Shown here one piece after another: positions 16,202-26,974 of a stretch of DNA of 38,548 nt. The notes under the pieces were generated by a model. The model was given only the letters and a program-made list of their open reading frames with translations, ran no database searches and had not been told where the DNA came from. Origin of the DNA: an uncultured Anaerotruncus sp. (GTDB lineage: Bacteria > Bacillota > Clostridia > Oscillospirales > Ruminococcaceae). The stretch covers positions 1-38,548 of the forward strand of contig CALWZG010000005.1 of the NCBI GenBank assembly GCA_944385965.1, in the 5' to 3' direction. Both the position numbers and the translations under genes were made by a program. The stretch's first letter is position 1, and every line of letters starts with the position of its first letter.

Positions 16202-16834
16202 ATGCAAAAGTGCATCGTAGGCAAAAAGATTGGCATGACCCAGCTTTTTGACGAGAACGGCAAAGTAATCCCTGTAACCGTGGTGGAAGCCGGCCCTTGC
16301 GTGGTCGTGCAGAAGAAGACAGCCGAAAACGACGGCTATGAAGCTGTGCAGATCGGCTTCGGCGACCTGAGCGACAAGGCTTGCACCAAACCCCTGAAAG
16401 GCCATTTCGCCAAGGCTGATGTGGCCGCCAAACGGTTCCTGCGGGAGTTCCGCCTGGATGACTGCTCCGCTATGAACGTGGGCGACATCCTGAAGGCCGA
16501 TGTGTTCGCCGCCGGCGACAGCATCGACGTGGTGGGCACCAGCAAAGGTAAGGGCTATGCCGGCACCATCAAACGCTTCAACAACCACCGCTTGAAGGAG
16601 ACCCACGGCTCTGGTCCTGTGGGACGTCACGCCGGTTCCAACGGCGCCTGCTCCAGTCCTTCCCGTGTATTCAAGGGCAAGGGCCTGCCTGGACATCTGG
16701 GCGCTGAGCGTGTGACTGTTCAGAACCTGAAAGTGGTCAAAGTAGACGCCGAAAACAACCTCATCGCTATCAAAGGCGCTATCCCCGGCCCCAACGGCGG
16801 GTTGGTCTGCATCAGCGATAGTGTGAAAGCGTAA
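16202..16834 (+). CDS. rplC: 50S ribosomal protein L3
   Basis: L3 (210 aa) is an early-assembly 50S protein whose loop reaches the peptidyl-transferase centre. The start [14 protein letters not shown] and the loop segment [14 protein letters not shown] are recognisable. The loop reads [10 protein letters not shown] where many bacteria have a GSIGASATPG-like form. The spacer from rpsJ is 85 bases, and AGGAGGG lies before the ATG. Confidence 0.98.
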   Translation: MQKCIVGKKIGMTQLFDENGKVIPVTVVEAGPCVVVQKKTAENDGYEAVQIGFGDLSDKACTKPLKGHFAKADVAAKRFLREFRLDDCSAMNVGDILKADVFAAGDSIDVVGTSKGKGYAGTIKRFNNHRLKETHGSGPVGRHAGSNGACSSPSRVFKGKGLPGHLGAERVTVQNLKVVKVDAENNLIAIKGAIPGPNGGLVCISDSVKA

Positions 16835-16852
16835 GGGAAGGAGGATACAACA

Positions 16853-17476
16853 ATGCCAAAAGTCAACGTATATGATATGGCCGGCAAGACCGTCGGCGAG
16901 ATGGAACTGTCCGACGCGGTCTTTGGTATCGAGCCTAACCCTGTGGTTGTTCATCAGGTAGTGGTAAATTATCTGGCCAATCAGCGCCAGGGAACCCAGT
17001 CCACCCTGACCCGTACCGAGGTCAGCGGCGGCGGCAGAAAGCCCTGGAGACAAAAGGGTACCGGCCACGCCCGTCAGGGCTCCATCCGCGCTCCCCAGTG
17101 GAGAAAGGGCGGAATCGCTTTGGGACCCAAGCCCCGCAGCTACAGCTACACCCTGAACAAGAAGGTCAAACGTTTGGCCATCAAATCTGTCTTCTCCGAT
17201 AAGGTGGCTTCCAACAACTTTGTTGTGGTTGATTCCATCAAGGTGGACAGCTTCAAGACCAAAACCGTCGTGGAGATGCTCAAAGCTTTGGGCGCCACTA
17301 AAAAAGCTATGATCGTTATGCCTGAGCTGGATCAGAAGCTGGTGAAATCCGCGGCCAACATCCCCGGCGTGAAAACCGCCCTGGTCAACACCCTCTGCGT
17401 TTACGACATCCTGAACTGCGAGAAGTTCATCGTGGCCAAAGACGCAGTTGCCAAACTCGAGGAGGTGTACGCGTAA
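16853..17476 (+). CDS. rplD: 50S ribosomal protein L4
   Basis: L4 (207 aa) binds 23S rRNA and lines the exit tunnel; in gamma-proteobacteria it also represses the S10 operon. The tunnel loop [27 protein letters not shown] segment lies at about residues 58-80. Its stop overlaps the rplW start (TAATG). It is a candidate ligand for the long rpsJ leader, by analogy only. Confidence 0.98.
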   Translation: MPKVNVYDMAGKTVGEMELSDAVFGIEPNPVVVHQVVVNYLANQRQGTQSTLTRTEVSGGGRKPWRQKGTGHARQGSIRAPQWRKGGIALGPKPRSYSYTLNKKVKRLAIKSVFSDKVASNNFVVVDSIKVDSFKTKTVVEMLKALGATKKAMIVMPELDQKLVKSAANIPGVKTALVNTLCVYDILNCEKFIVAKDAVAKLEEVYA

Positions 17477-17772
17477 TGAAAGCGCCTCAGGATATCATCC
17501 TTCGCCCGGTTATCACCGAGGCTTCCATGGCCGGCATCCAGATGAAGAAGTATACCTTCAAAGTGGCTGCTGACGCCAACAAGATTGAGATTGCCAAGGC
17601 TGTCGAGGCTTTGTTCCCCGGCACCAAGGTTGCCAAGGTCAACACCATGAACTGCCGCGGCCGCCTGAAGAGAATGGGCCGCAGCGTTGGGTACACCGCT
17701 TCCTCCAAGAAAGCGATTGTAACCCTGGCGGAAGGTTCGAAGACCATCGAGTTCTTCGATACCATGCTGTAA
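17476..17772 (+). CDS. rplW: 50S ribosomal protein L23
   Basis: L23 (98 aa) lies at the tunnel exit and docks trigger factor and the signal recognition particle. The N-terminal ILRPVITEAS and KVNTMNCRGRLKRMGR are typical. Translation starts on the last base of the rplD stop (TAATG). Confidence 0.97.
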   Translation: MKAPQDIILRPVITEASMAGIQMKKYTFKVAADANKIEIAKAVEALFPGTKVAKVNTMNCRGRLKRMGRSVGYTASSKKAIVTLAEGSKTIEFFDTML

Positions 17773-17841
17773 TGGACGCTCAGACGTCCCCTGTATGGGG
17801 TGCTCATGCCCCGCTAACTACTATGAGGAGAGTGAAACCGA

Positions 17842-18675
17842 ATGGCTATCAAAAGCTTTAAGCCGACAACCCCGTCCCGTCGTCAGATGACCGTGACGGA
17901 TTACAGCGGCTTGTCCAAGGTTGCGCCCGAGAAGAGCTTGCTGGAACCCATGAAGAAGCACTCCGGCCGCAACAACAACGGTCGTATCACCGTCCGCCAT
18001 CGGGGCGGCGGGAACCGTCGTAAATACCGTATCATCGACTTCAAACGGGATAAAGCGGATATGCCCGCAACCGTCCTGACCCTGGAGTACGATCCTAACC
18101 GTACCGCTCACATCGCCCTGGTCCAGTACGAGGACGGGGAGAAGCGCTACATCATTGCTCCCAACGGCCTGAAGGTAGGCGACGTGGTGGTTTCCGGCGC
18201 CAGCGCTGATATCAAACCCGGCAACGCACTGCCTATGGCCAACATCCCCACCGGTACCTTCATCCACAACATCGAGCTGTATCCCGGCAAAGGCGCTCAG
18301 CTGGCCCGTTCTGCTGGCGTTATGGCCCAGCTGATGGCGAAGGAGAACGGCATGGCGCTGGTTCGTCTGCCTTCCGGCGAGCTGCGGAACATCCCTGAGA
18401 TCTGCGTAGCTACCGTCGGCCAGGTTGGCAACATCGACTTCGAGAACGTGAACTATGGTAAGGCTGGCCGCCGCCGCCACATGGGCTGGAGACCTACCGT
18501 CCGCGGTTCCGTCATGACCCCCTGCGACCATCCTCACGGTGGTGGTGAGGGCAAGAGCCCCATCGGCCGTCCCGGCCCTGTTACTCCTTGGGGCAAACCC
18601 GCTCTGGGCTACAAGACCCGGGCCAAACACAACCGCTCTGACAAGTTCATTGTCAAACGCCGCAACGCTAAGTAA
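17842..18675 (+). CDS. rplB: 50S ribosomal protein L2
   Basis: L2 (277 aa) is needed for subunit joining and the peptidyl-transferase centre. The N-terminal [12 protein letters not shown] and the C-terminal [10 protein letters not shown] with the conserved His230 are present. The residues just before read MTPC (225-228) where the common form is MNPV or similar. The spacer from rplW is 69 bases. Confidence 0.98.
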   Translation: MAIKSFKPTTPSRRQMTVTDYSGLSKVAPEKSLLEPMKKHSGRNNNGRITVRHRGGGNRRKYRIIDFKRDKADMPATVLTLEYDPNRTAHIALVQYEDGEKRYIIAPNGLKVGDVVVSGASADIKPGNALPMANIPTGTFIHNIELYPGKGAQLARSAGVMAQLMAKENGMALVRLPSGELRNIPEICVATVGQVGNIDFENVNYGKAGRRRHMGWRPTVRGSVMTPCDHPHGGGEGKSPIGRPGPVTPWGKPALGYKTRAKHNRSDKFIVKRRNAK

Positions 18676-18702
18676 AACGGGCTGAAAGGAGGCACATGAT
18701 TC

Positions 18703-18978
18703 ATGGGTAGAAGCATTAAAAAGGGACCTTTCGTACAGCCCGTTCTGCTTGCGAGAGTCCAGAAGATGAACGAGAGCGGCGAGAAGAAGCAGGTCCTCAA
18801 GACCTGGAGCCGCGCATCCACCATCTTCCCTGATTTTGTAGGACACACCTTCGCGGTCCACGATGGCCGCAAACATGTACCGGTTTATGTGACTGAGGAC
18901 ATGGTCGGGCATAAGCTGGGCGAGTTCGCCCCCACCCGCACCTATCGTGGTCACGCCGGGGCTAAGAAATCCAACTAA
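18703..18978 (+). CDS. rpsS: 30S ribosomal protein S19
   Basis: S19 (91 aa) is in the 30S head near the A-site finger. The start [10 protein letters not shown], the [23 protein letters not shown] block and [14 protein letters not shown] are the family signature. GAAAGGAGG lies upstream. Confidence 0.98.
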   Translation: MGRSIKKGPFVQPVLLARVQKMNESGEKKQVLKTWSRASTIFPDFVGHTFAVHDGRKHVPVYVTEDMVGHKLGEFAPTRTYRGHAGAKKSN

Positions 18979-19004
18979 ACGTGGCCGAAAGGAGGACATC
19001 ACCA

Positions 19005-19340
19005 ATGGAAGCAAAAGCTTCGTTGAGACATGCTCGCATCGCGCCCCGTAAGGTGCAGATCGTGCTTGATCTTATCAGAAATAAGCCTGTTGAGCAGGCT
19101 ATGGCAATTTTGAAGCACACTCCGAAGGCCGCCTGCGAGCCTCTGGAGAAGCTGCTGAAATCCGCTGTCGCGAACGCTGAGAACAACTTCAACCTGGACA
19201 GAAGCAACCTGTTCGTTTCGGAGTGCTATGTGACCCCCGGCCCCACCATGAAACGGATTCGTCCCCGTGCTCAGGGCAGGGCGTTCCAGGTTCTCAAGAG
19301 AACTTCACATGTTTTCATCACCGTCGCTGAACGGGAATAA
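19005..19340 (+). CDS. rplV: 50S ribosomal protein L22
   Basis: L22 (111 aa) has a hairpin reaching into the exit tunnel, a site of macrolide-resistance changes. LRHARIAPRKVQIVLDLIRNK and the GPTMKRIRPRAQGRA hairpin are typical. The ATG at 19005 is preferred over a GTG 24 bases upstream, because GAAAGGAGG lies between them. Confidence 0.97.
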   Translation: MEAKASLRHARIAPRKVQIVLDLIRNKPVEQAMAILKHTPKAACEPLEKLLKSAVANAENNFNLDRSNLFVSECYVTPGPTMKRIRPRAQGRAFQVLKRTSHVFITVAERE

Positions 19341-19360
19341 GCAGAAAGAGGAGGTAAACT

Positions 19361-20053
19361 ATGGGACAAAAAGTAAATCCACACGGTCTTCGTGTTGGAG
19401 TCATTAAAGATTGGGATTCCCGCTGGTTTGCTAAGGACGCTGCTTTCGGCGACATCCTGGTTGAGGATTACAAGCTGCGCAAGTTCTTAAAGAAAACCTT
19501 GTACGACGCAGGCATCCCCAAAATTGAGATTGAGCGTGACGCCACTAAGGTGCGCATCCACGTGCATTGCGCTCGTCCCGGCATCGTGATTGGTAAAGGC
19601 GGCGCCGAGATCGAGAAGGTTCGCAAACTCTGCGACAATATGATTAACAAGGGCAAAGCCCCTGCTGACCGCAAACAGGTATTCATCAATGTGGTCGAGG
19701 TGAAACAGCCGGACAAAAACGCCCAACTGGTGGCTGAGTCCATCGCTTCCCAGCTGGAAGCCCGTGTTTCCTTCCGCCGCGCTATGAAGCAGGCCATCGG
19801 CCGCGCCATGAAGTTCGGCGCCCGTGGTATCAAAGTGGCTGTTTCCGGTCGTCTGGCTGGCGCTGAGATCGCCCGCAGCGAACATTATCACGAGGGTACC
19901 ATCCCCCTGCAGACCATCCGCGCCGACATTGATTACGGCTTCGCTGAGGCCGCTACCACTTACGGCAGAATCGGCGTAAAGGTTTGGATCTACGCCGGAG
20001 AGGTTCTGGGGGACGCGAAAAAGCAGCCCCGTAAGGAAGGAGGCAACAAATAA
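19361..20053 (+). CDS. rpsC: 30S ribosomal protein S3
   Basis: S3 (230 aa) guards the mRNA entry channel. It has [13 protein letters not shown], a KH domain with GIVIGKGG at residues 74-81, and [10 protein letters not shown] in the C-terminal domain. The stop overlaps the rplP start (TAATG). Confidence 0.98.
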   Translation: MGQKVNPHGLRVGVIKDWDSRWFAKDAAFGDILVEDYKLRKFLKKTLYDAGIPKIEIERDATKVRIHVHCARPGIVIGKGGAEIEKVRKLCDNMINKGKAPADRKQVFINVVEVKQPDKNAQLVAESIASQLEARVSFRRAMKQAIGRAMKFGARGIKVAVSGRLAGAEIARSEHYHEGTIPLQTIRADIDYGFAEAATTYGRIGVKVWIYAGEVLGDAKKQPRKEGGNK

Positions 20054-20484
20054 TGCTTCTGCCAAAAAGAGTTAAGTACCGCCGCGTACAAAGAGGCCGC
20101 CTGAAGGGCAAGGCTACTCGTGGCAACTGCGTTACCTACGGTGATTTCGGCCTGCAGGCTCTGGAGCCCGCTTGGATCACCTCCAACCAAATCGAGGCCG
20201 CTCGTATCGCCATGACCCGTTACATCAAGCGTGGCGGTCAGGTATGGATCAAGATTTTCCCGGATAAGCCCATCACCGAGAAACCTGCTGAGACCCGAAT
20301 GGGTTCCGGTAAAGGTAGCCCGGAGTACTGGGTAGCCGTTGTGAAACCTGGCCGTGTTATGTTTGAGATCGGCGGCGTTTCTGAGGAGCTGGCTCGGGAG
20401 GCTATGCGTTTGGCCGCCCATAAGCTGCCCATCAAATGCAAATTCATCGCCAAAGAAACTGAGGAAAAGGGGAGTGAAGAGTAA
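20053..20484 (+). CDS. rplP: 50S ribosomal protein L16
   Basis: L16 (143 aa) helps position tRNAs at the A site. [39 protein letters not shown] and ETRMGSGKG are typical. Both ends overlap neighbours by TAATG. Confidence 0.98.
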   Translation: MLLPKRVKYRRVQRGRLKGKATRGNCVTYGDFGLQALEPAWITSNQIEAARIAMTRYIKRGGQVWIKIFPDKPITEKPAETRMGSGKGSPEYWVAVVKPGRVMFEIGGVSEELAREAMRLAAHKLPIKCKFIAKETEEKGSEE

Positions 20485-20684
20485 TGAAGGCAAAAGACAT
20501 GAGAGAGCTGTCTGTCAACGAGCTGACAGAGAAACTGTCCGACCTTAAAGCCGAGCTTTTCAACCTTCGCTTCCAGCACGCCATCAACCAGCTTGAGAAC
20601 CCGCTCCGTATGAAAGACGTCAAGAGAGACATCGCCAGGGTAAAAACCCTGCTGCGGGAGAACGAGCTGAAAAGCGCGCAGTAA
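20484..20684 (+). CDS. rpmC: 50S ribosomal protein L29
   Basis: L29 (66 aa) is a two-helix protein at the tunnel exit, next to L23. [13 protein letters not shown] and [16 protein letters not shown] are the hallmark. It starts on the rplP stop codon. Confidence 0.97.
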   Translation: MKAKDMRELSVNELTEKLSDLKAELFNLRFQHAINQLENPLRMKDVKRDIARVKTLLRENELKSAQ

Positions 20685-20706
20685 GCAAGAGGGAGGACGA
20701 AGGTAA

Positions 20707-20964
20707 ATGAGCGAAAGAAATCTCAGAAAAACCCGTGTCGGGACGGTCGTCAGCGACAAGATGGATAAAACCGTTGTCGTGGCCATTCAGGACAACGTCA
20801 AGCACCCCCTTTACAAGAAAATCATCAAGCGCACTGTAAAGTTCAAAGCGCACGACGAGAAGAACGAGTGCGGCGTTGGCGACAAGGTAGAGATCATGGA
20901 GACCCGCCCGTTGTCCAAGGACAAACGCTGGAGAGTTACCCGGATCATCGAGAAAGCGAAATAA
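20707..20964 (+). CDS. rpsQ: 30S ribosomal protein S17
   Basis: S17 (85 aa) is an OB-fold primary binder of 16S r[23 protein letters not shown] and [13 protein letters not shown] are typical. GGGAGGACGAAGG lies upstream. Confidence 0.97.
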   Translation: MSERNLRKTRVGTVVSDKMDKTVVVAIQDNVKHPLYKKIIKRTVKFKAHDEKNECGVGDKVEIMETRPLSKDKRWRVTRIIEKAK

Positions 20965-21006
20965 TCAAAATTTGATGGATAGCAAGACTGAAAGGAGGAA
21001 CGCACT

Positions 21007-21375
21007 GTGATACAGATGCAGACCCGTCTGAAAGTTGCGGACAACACCGGCGCGAAAGAGCTGATGTGCATCCGGGTGCTGGGTGGTTCCCGCAGAAGAT
21101 ACGCCAACATCGGCGACGTGATTGTGGCTTCCGTAAAGAAAGCTGCTCCCGGCGGCCAGGTGAAGAAAGGCGACGTTGTGAAAGCAGTGGTTGTTCGTTC
21201 CGCCAAGGGGATCCGCCGTGACGACGGCACCTATATCCGCTTTGACGAGAACGCGGCCGTTATCATCCGTGAAGATAAAAACCCGAGAGGTACCCGTATC
21301 TTTGGGCCAGTTGCCCGTGAGCTGCGTGAGAAGGATTACCTCAAGATTTTGAGCCTCGCCCCCGAGGTTCTGTGA
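21007..21375 (+). CDS. rplN: 50S ribosomal protein L14
   Basis: L14 (122 aa) forms an intersubunit bridge and is the binding site of the silencing factor Rsf[18 protein letters not shown] and the [15 protein letters not shown] block are typical. The start is a GTG just after GAAAGGAGG; the next ATG would remove three conserved residues. Confidence 0.97.
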   Translation: MIQMQTRLKVADNTGAKELMCIRVLGGSRRRYANIGDVIVASVKKAAPGGQVKKGDVVKAVVVRSAKGIRRDDGTYIRFDENAAVIIREDKNPRGTRIFGPVARELREKDYLKILSLAPEVL

Positions 21376-21391
21376 TGGAGGTGCGCGAAGA

Positions 21392-21733
21392 ATGAGCAAG
21401 GTTCATGTAAAGACCGGCGACTCTGTCGTACTCCTGACCGGTAAATACGGGGATAAGTTCGACAAAGACGGCAAACGCCGTGTCAGCAAAGTTTTGGAAG
21501 TAAGCCCCAAAGAGGGCAAGGTCATCGTTGAGGGCATCAACCTGGTCACCAAGCACGTCAAACCCCGTCGGGCCGGCGAGCAGGGCGGCATTGTGAAGGC
21601 TGAGGCTCCTCTGTACGCCTGCAAGGTGCAGCTGGTCTGCCCCAAGTGCGGCAAACCCACCCGGGTTGGCCACAAGGTGCTGGCGGATGGCAAAAAAGTC
21701 CGTGTTTGCAAAAAATGCGGCGAAACTTTTTAA
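21392..21733 (+). CDS. rplX: 50S ribosomal protein L24
   Basis: L24 (113 aa) starts 50S assembly. The KOW domain covers [16 protein letters not shown], and [13 protein letters not shown] follows. The C-terminal tail has two Cys pairs, CPKC and CKKC, a zinc-knuckle-like extension found in many but not all bacterial L24. Confidence 0.97.
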   Translation: MSKVHVKTGDSVVLLTGKYGDKFDKDGKRRVSKVLEVSPKEGKVIVEGINLVTKHVKPRRAGEQGGIVKAEAPLYACKVQLVCPKCGKPTRVGHKVLADGKKVRVCKKCGETF

Positions 21734-21749
21734 GTGAGGAGGAGAAATC

Positions 21750-22289
21750 ATGGCAAGACTGAAAGACCAGTACAGAAGTGAAATCGCTCCTGCGCTGATG
21801 AAGAAATTTGGTTACACCTCTGTCATGCAGATCCCCAAGCTTGATAAGGTTGTCATCAATGTGGGCTGCGGTGAGGCCCGGGATAACCCGAAAATCATCG
21901 AGGCCATCGTAGGCGATCTGGGCAAGATTACCGGCCAGAAAGCCGTGGTCTGCAAGGCTAAGAAATCCGTAGCGAACTTCAAGCTCCGTGAGGGCATGAA
22001 CATCGGTGCCAAGGTTACCCTGCGCGGGGACCAGATGTACGAGTTCGTGGATCGTCTGTTCAACGTGGCTCTGCCCCGTGTACGTGACTTCCGCGGCATC
22101 AACCCCAACGGGTTTGACGGACGTGGAAACTACAACATGGGCCTGCGTGAGCAGCTGATCTTCCCGGAGATTGACTACGATAAGATCGATAAGGTCCGTG
22201 GCATGGACATCTGCTTTGTCACTACCGCTAAGACCGACGAGGAGTCCCGCGAGCTGCTGACCCAGCTGGGCGCTCCCTTTGCGAAGTAA
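21750..22289 (+). CDS. rplE: 50S ribosomal protein L5
   Basis: L5 (179 aa) binds 5S r[37 protein letters not shown] and the [20 protein letters not shown] block are typical. GAGGAGG precedes the ATG. Confidence 0.98.
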   Translation: MARLKDQYRSEIAPALMKKFGYTSVMQIPKLDKVVINVGCGEARDNPKIIEAIVGDLGKITGQKAVVCKAKKSVANFKLREGMNIGAKVTLRGDQMYEFVDRLFNVALPRVRDFRGINPNGFDGRGNYNMGLREQLIFPEIDYDKIDKVRGMDICFVTTAKTDEESRELLTQLGAPFAK

Positions 22290-22301
22290 GGAGGAGTATC
22301 T

Positions 22302-22487
22302 GTGGCAAAAACATCTATGAAAGTCAAGCAGGCTCGTCCGGCGAAATTCTCCACCAGAGAGTACACCCGGTGCAAGATCTGCGGACGCCCACACGCTTAC
22401 CTTCGCAAATATGGAATCTGCCGTATCTGCTTCAGAGAGCTGGCATACAAGGGACAGATTCCCGGCGTAAGGAAAGCAAGCTGGTAA
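22302..22487 (+). CDS. rpsZ: 30S ribosomal protein S14, zinc-binding type Z
   Basis: S14 (61 aa) of the short zinc type: CKIC at 24-27 and CRIC at 40-43 with [12 protein letters not shown] between. The start is a GTG after AAGGAGG. The zinc form is usual in Firmicutes. Confidence 0.97.
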   Translation: MAKTSMKVKQARPAKFSTREYTRCKICGRPHAYLRKYGICRICFRELAYKGQIPGVRKASW

Positions 22488-22520
22488 AAACAAAGCTGAG
22501 CTAAAAAGGAGGTTGACGGC

Positions 22521-22919
22521 ATGCATATCACCGATACCATCGCTGACATGCTGACTCGTATCAGAAATGCCAATGATGCGAAACATGATACAGTCGATAT
22601 CCCTGCTTCCAACATGAAGAAAGCAATCGCTCAGATTTTGTTGGATGAGGGCTATATCAAGAGCTTTACCGTCGTCGAGGACGACAAACAAGGCACCATC
22701 AAAGTGGTGCTGAAATACGGCCAGGGCAAGACTCCTGTAATCCAGGGTCTGCGCCGCGTGTCCAAACCCGGCCTGCGTATCTACACCTCTTGCGAGGAGA
22801 TGCCTCGGGTTATGAAGGGTCTGGGAACCGCGATCCTGTCCACCAATAAGGGCGTCATGACTGACAAGCAAGCCCGCAAAGAACACGTCGGCGGAGAAGT
22901 GCTGGCGTACATCTGGTAA
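22521..22919 (+). CDS. rpsH: 30S ribosomal protein S8
   Basis: S8 (132 aa) binds the central domain of 16S rRNA and, in E. coli, represses the spc operon. [15 protein letters not shown] and the C-terminal [26 protein letters not shown] are diagnostic. Confidence 0.98.
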   Translation: MHITDTIADMLTRIRNANDAKHDTVDIPASNMKKAIAQILLDEGYIKSFTVVEDDKQGTIKVVLKYGQGKTPVIQGLRRVSKPGLRIYTSCEEMPRVMKGLGTAILSTNKGVMTDKQARKEHVGGEVLAYIW

Positions 22920-22933
22920 AGGAGGTACAGTAG

Positions 22934-23479
22934 ATGAGCAGAATTGGCAGAAAACCCATCACTGTGCCGGCTGGCGTTGAGGTTAAAATCGACGGCAGCA
23001 CCGTTACCGTGAAGGGCCCTAAAGGCACCCTGACCCAAACCTTCCGCCCCGAAATCAGCATCAAGCTGGAGGGCAGCGAGATTGTGGTCACCCGTCCCAA
23101 CGACGACAAAACCATGCGCAGCCTGCATGGCCTGACCCGCACCCTGGTGGCCAACATGGTTCACGGCGTTACCGAGGAGTTCTCCAAAGAGCTGGAGATC
23201 AACGGTATCGGTTACCGTGCCGCCAAGCAGGGCAAGCAGCTGGTTATGACCCTGGGCTTCTCCCATCAGGTCATCATGGAGGAGAACGAGGACATCAAGA
23301 TTGACGTTCCCGCTCCCAACAAGATTATCATTCATGGCCCCGACAAGCAGAAGGTTGGCCAGTTCGCCGCGGAAGTCCGTGAGAAACGTCCTCCTGAGCC
23401 GTACAAGGGCAAGGGTATCAAGTACGTCAACGAAGTGATTATCCGCAAGGAAGGTAAAGCCGGTAAGGGCAAGAAGTAA
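22934..23479 (+). CDS. rplF: 50S ribosomal protein L6
   Basis: L6 (181 aa) is near the sarcin-ricin loop and the GTPase centre. [16 protein letters not shown], a duplicated fold and the C-terminal [15 protein letters not shown] signature are seen. AAAGGAGG precedes the ATG. Confidence 0.98.
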   Translation: MSRIGRKPITVPAGVEVKIDGSTVTVKGPKGTLTQTFRPEISIKLEGSEIVVTRPNDDKTMRSLHGLTRTLVANMVHGVTEEFSKELEINGIGYRAAKQGKQLVMTLGFSHQVIMEENEDIKIDVPAPNKIIIHGPDKQKVGQFAAEVREKRPPEPYKGKGIKYVNEVIIRKEGKAGKGKK

Positions 23480-23498
23480 GGTAAAGGAGTGAATTGAC

Positions 23499-23858
23499 AT
23501 GATTACAAAGCCTGACAAGAATGCGGCGCGTCTGAAACGCCATGCCCGCGTCAGAGCCAAAATCAGCGGCACCCCCGAGTGTCCGCGTCTGGATGTATTC
23601 CGCTCCGCCAAGCACATTTACGCCCAGATCATTGACGATGTTTCCGGCACCACCCTGTGCGCGGCTTCGTCCATGGACAAGGATTTTGAAGGTTTTGGCG
23701 GCAATAAGGAAGCGGCTAAAAAGGTCGGCGCGGCAATCGCCAAAAAAGCTGCCGACAAAGGCATCACCACTGTGGTGTTCGACCGCGGCGGCTACATCTA
23801 TCACGGCCGTGTCAAGGAATTGGCAGAAGCGGCCCGTGAAGGCGGCCTCAAATTCTAA
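23499..23858 (+). CDS. rplR: 50S ribosomal protein L18
   Basis: L18 (119 aa) brings 5S rRNA to the large subunit with L5. [35 protein letters not shown] and the C-terminal [24 protein letters not shown] are typical. Confidence 0.97.
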   Translation: MITKPDKNAARLKRHARVRAKISGTPECPRLDVFRSAKHIYAQIIDDVSGTTLCAASSMDKDFEGFGGNKEAAKKVGAAIAKKAADKGITTVVFDRGGYIYHGRVKELAEAAREGGLKF

Positions 23859-23874
23859 GTAAGGAGGGATACTT

Positions 23875-24375
23875 TTGGCTCTTATTGATGCAACCAATCT
23901 CGATCTGAAAGAGAGAGTAGTGGCCATTAACCGTGTTTCCAAAACGGTAAAAGGTGGCCGTATCTTCAAGTTTGCGGCTCTGGTGGTTGTGGGCGACGGA
24001 AATGGTACCGTCGGCTTCGGCCTGGGCAAAGCGGGCGAGGTTCCCGACGCGATTCGCAAGGGAATTGAGGACGCTAAGAAAAACCTGCACAAGATTTCCC
24101 TGAAGGGAACCACCATCCCCCATGAGATCATCGGTGTTTACGGCGCTGGCCGTGTACTGATGAAACCCGCCCCTCAAGGTACCGGTGTTATCGCCGGCGG
24201 CCCTGTGCGTGCGGTTCTGGAGGTTGCCGGTATTCGGGACATCCGTACCAAGTCCCTGCGTTCCAACAATCCCTGCAACGTGGTCAGCGCCACGATTCAG
24301 GGCCTGTGCGCTCTGCGTGACGCCGAGCAGGTCGCAGCTACTCGCGGCAAGTCCGTGAAGGAAATTTTAGAATAA
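23875..24375 (+). CDS. rpsE: 30S ribosomal protein S5
   Basis: S5 (166 aa) helps decoding accuracy and mRNA unwinding. [32 protein letters not shown] covers the double-stranded RNA-binding motif, and [13 protein letters not shown] the C-terminal domain. The start is a TTG 7 bases after AAGGAGG (23861-23867). Confidence 0.97.
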   Translation: MALIDATNLDLKERVVAINRVSKTVKGGRIFKFAALVVVGDGNGTVGFGLGKAGEVPDAIRKGIEDAKKNLHKISLKGTTIPHEIIGVYGAGRVLMKPAPQGTGVIAGGPVRAVLEVAGIRDIRTKSLRSNNPCNVVSATIQGLCALRDAEQVAATRGKSVKEILE

Positions 24376-24388
24376 GGAGGCGGGCGTA

Positions 24389-24565
24389 ATGGCGCTTAAA
24401 ATCAAGCTGGTGAAGAGCCTCGTTGGCCGCAAAGACGACCAGATTGCCACCGCCGCGTCCCTTGGACTGCGCAAAATCGGCAATGTGACCGTCCAGCCCG
24501 ACAACGATGCCACCAAAGGCAAAATCGCGAAAATTTCCCACCTCATTGAGGTTACTGAAGAATAA
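24389..24565 (+). CDS. rpmD: 50S ribosomal protein L30
   Basis: L30 (58 aa). The sequence [20 protein letters not shown] and the central [14 protein letters not shown] are the family pattern, and the gene occupies its usual slot between rpsE and rplO. ATAAGGAGG ends 9 bases before the ATG. Confidence 0.96.
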   Translation: MALKIKLVKSLVGRKDDQIATAASLGLRKIGNVTVQPDNDATKGKIAKISHLIEVTEE

Positions 24566-24584
24566 GCAAGGAGGTGCTGGTAAA

Positions 24585-25025
24585 ATGAAACTGCATGAAC
24601 TTTCTCCGGCCCCCGGGTCCAACCGTGACGTTTACCGCAAAGGCAGAGGCCATGGTTCCGGTAACGGCAAGACCGCAGGCAAGGGACACAAAGGCCAGAA
24701 GGCCCGTTCCGGCGGCGGTGTGAGACCGGGTTTTGAGGGCGGCCAGATGCCGCTGCAAAGACGTGTTCCCAAGAGAGGCTTTAACAATCTCTTCGCCACT
24801 CGGTACGCGGTTGTCAACGTTTCCGACCTGGAGCGTTTTGAGGATGGAGCTGTTGTGGATACACAGGCTTTGGTGGAAGCCGGCCTGGTGAAAAAGGTGT
24901 TCGACGGCGTGAAAGTCCTTGGCAACGGTGAGCTGACCAAGAAACTGACAGTCACCTGCGCAGCTTTTTCTGCTTCTGCCAAAGAAAAAATTGAGAAAGC
25001 GGGCGGGAAGGCTGAGGTGAAGTAA
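24585..25025 (+). CDS. rplO: 50S ribosomal protein L15
   Basis: L15 (146 aa) is a late-assembly 50S protein. The start [13 protein letters not shown], the Gly/Lys-rich [21 protein letters not shown] and [18 protein letters not shown] are typical. The ATG at 24585 has AAGGAGG upstream. The stop is followed directly by the secY GTG. Confidence 0.97.
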   Translation: MKLHELSPAPGSNRDVYRKGRGHGSGNGKTAGKGHKGQKARSGGGVRPGFEGGQMPLQRRVPKRGFNNLFATRYAVVNVSDLERFEDGAVVDTQALVEAGLVKKVFDGVKVLGNGELTKKLTVTCAAFSASAKEKIEKAGGKAEVK

Positions 25026-26321
25026 GTGTTTGCGACTCTGAAGAACGCATGGCATATTGCTGAACTGAGAAAGAAGATCCTGTTCACCCTGATGATTATT
25101 GTGCTGTTCCGTATCGGCTCCGGTATCCCGGTGCCGTTCCTGGACACCGCCAAGCTTCAGGAGATGGTGCAGGGCTCCGGAAACCTGTTCGGGTATCTGG
25201 ATGTCCTCTCCGGCGGCGCGTTCGCCCAGGCAACAATCTTCGCCCTTTCCATCACACCGTATATTACCTCCTCCATCGTAATCCAGCTTCTCACAGTGGC
25301 GATTCCCGCCCTGGAGCGGATGGCGAAGGAGGGTGAGGAAGGCCGCAAGCGGATTCAGAAGATTACCCGGTATGTCACCGTGGCCCTGGCTCTGCTGCAA
25401 GCCTTCGCTTACTACACCATGGTTCGCAACCAGTTCGGAGCGGTGAACTACACCACCGGCTGGCAGAGCGTGTTCGCGGCGCTGGTCATCATCTGCGCCT
25501 TTACCGGAGGCGCTATGCTCATCGTTTACATGGGCGAGCGCATCGACGAGCACGGCATTGGAAATGGAATCTCTCTGATTCTGTTCGCCGGTATCGTCTC
25601 CCGGGGACCCGCTGCTCTGCGGACCTTCTGGGGCCATATGACCCTGAATAACTTCAACTTTGGCTCTATCGCTACCGTCATCGGTATGGTGATTGTGTTC
25701 CTGGCTCTGGTGGTAGCCATCATCATCATGACCAACGCGGAGCGCCGTATCCCTGTCCAGTACGCCAAACGGGTTGTGGGACGGAAAATGTACGGCGGCC
25801 AATCTACCTTTATCCCCATCAAGGTGAATATGTCCGGCGTTATGCCCATCATCTTCGCCTCCTCTCTGCTGGCAATCCCCAACACCATCCGGCTGTTTGT
25901 TCATCCAACACCCGGCGGCTTCTGGGATTCCCTGCTGGGAGCCTTCAACTACACCACCATCTGGTACGCAGTGCTGTATTTTGTGCTGATTTTGGCCTTC
26001 AACTATTTCTATGTGGCGATTCAGTATAACCCCATCGAAATGTCCAATAATCTCCGCAACAACAGCGGTACCATTCCAGGCATCCGGCCTGGCAGACCCA
26101 CTTCCGACTTTATCGCGCGGATTATTTCCCGTGTGACTCTCATCGGAGGCATCTTCCTGGGCTTGGTGGCTACCCTGCCTATTATCCTGGGCAAGCTCAC
26201 CGCTCTGAATGTTTCCTTGGGAGGTACTTCGGTCATCATCGTGGTAGGCGTGGCGCTGGACACCTTCCGGCAGCTGGAGTCTCAGATGATGATGCGCCAT
26301 TACAAAGGTTTCTTAGAGTAA
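25026..26321 (+). CDS. secY: Preprotein translocase subunit SecY
   Basis: SecY (431 aa) is the channel of the SecYEG translocon. There are about ten hydrophobic segments. FRIGSGIPVP in segment 1 and the plug region, ITPYITSSIVIQLLT, and the cytoplasmic loop ERRIPVQYAKRV are conserved. The GTG start abuts the rplO stop (TAAGTG) with GAGGTGAAG just before, so translation is coupled. Confidence 0.97.
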   Translation: MFATLKNAWHIAELRKKILFTLMIIVLFRIGSGIPVPFLDTAKLQEMVQGSGNLFGYLDVLSGGAFAQATIFALSITPYITSSIVIQLLTVAIPALERMAKEGEEGRKRIQKITRYVTVALALLQAFAYYTMVRNQFGAVNYTTGWQSVFAALVIICAFTGGAMLIVYMGERIDEHGIGNGISLILFAGIVSRGPAALRTFWGHMTLNNFNFGSIATVIGMVIVFLALVVAIIIMTNAERRIPVQYAKRVVGRKMYGGQSTFIPIKVNMSGVMPIIFASSLLAIPNTIRLFVHPTPGGFWDSLLGAFNYTTIWYAVLYFVLILAFNYFYVAIQYNPIEMSNNLRNNSGTIPGIRPGRPTSDFIARIISRVTLIGGIFLGLVATLPIILGKLTALNVSLGGTSVIIVVGVALDTFRQLESQMMMRHYKGFLE

Positions 26322-26338
26322 AAAGCGAGGTAAGGGTT

Positions 26339-26971
26339 ATGAAATTGATTCTCCTTGGCGCTCCTGGCGCTGGAAAAGGCACACAGGCAGAAGTGATTTG
26401 TGAGCATCTGAATATCCCCGCAATCAGTACGGGAAACATCATCCGGGAGGCTCTGAAAAAGGGCACCGAGATGGGACTGAAGGCCAAATCCTATATGGAA
26501 AGCGGCGCTTTGGTTCCGGATGAGGTGGTCATCGGCATCATCAAAGAGCGTTTGGCTCAGGATGACTGCAAGAACGGCTTCATTCTGGATGGCTTCCCCC
26601 GCACCGTTCCCCAAGCTCAGGCTTTGGACGAGATGGGTGTGGTGATTGACAAGGTGATTGACATCGAGGTGCCTGACGAGAAGATTGAGCAGAGATTGTC
26701 TGGCCGCAGGGTCTGCGAAAACTGCGGGGCCAGCTATCATACCCTTTATAAGCCTTCCAACACCGAAGGCCTTTGCGACAAATGCGGCGGAAGGACGGTT
26801 ATCCGCAAGGATGACCAGCCGGAAACGGTTCGGGACCGTCTGAAAACCTACCACGAACAGACAGAGCCTCTCAAGGAGTATTACGCCAAGACCGGCAAGC
26901 TGGTCATCGTGGAGGGTCAGGAAGAGGTGGCTGAGACCACCAAGCTGACCTTAGCTGCCGTGGAGGGCTGA
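26339..26971 (+). CDS. adk: Adenylate kinase, zinc-binding lid type
   Basis: Adenylate kinase (210 aa) balances AMP, ADP and ATP. The P-loop GAPGAGKGT covers residues 7-15, the AMP-binding site includes STGNIIREA, and DGFPRTVPQA is conserved. The lid has Cys pairs in CENCG and CDKCG, the zinc-binding form usual in Gram-positives. It follows secY by 17 bases. Confidence 0.97.
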   Translation: MKLILLGAPGAGKGTQAEVICEHLNIPAISTGNIIREALKKGTEMGLKAKSYMESGALVPDEVVIGIIKERLAQDDCKNGFILDGFPRTVPQAQALDEMGVVIDKVIDIEVPDEKIEQRLSGRRVCENCGASYHTLYKPSNTEGLCDKCGGRTVIRKDDQPETVRDRLKTYHEQTEPLKEYYAKTGKLVIVEGQEEVAETTKLTLAAVEG

Positions 26972-26974
26972 GGC

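Noticed and set aside
24552..26300. A 582-aa frame antisense to rplO and secY
   Set aside because: It is rich in His and Gln, as expected for the complement of secY codons, and shows no motif; the plus-strand genes are certain.
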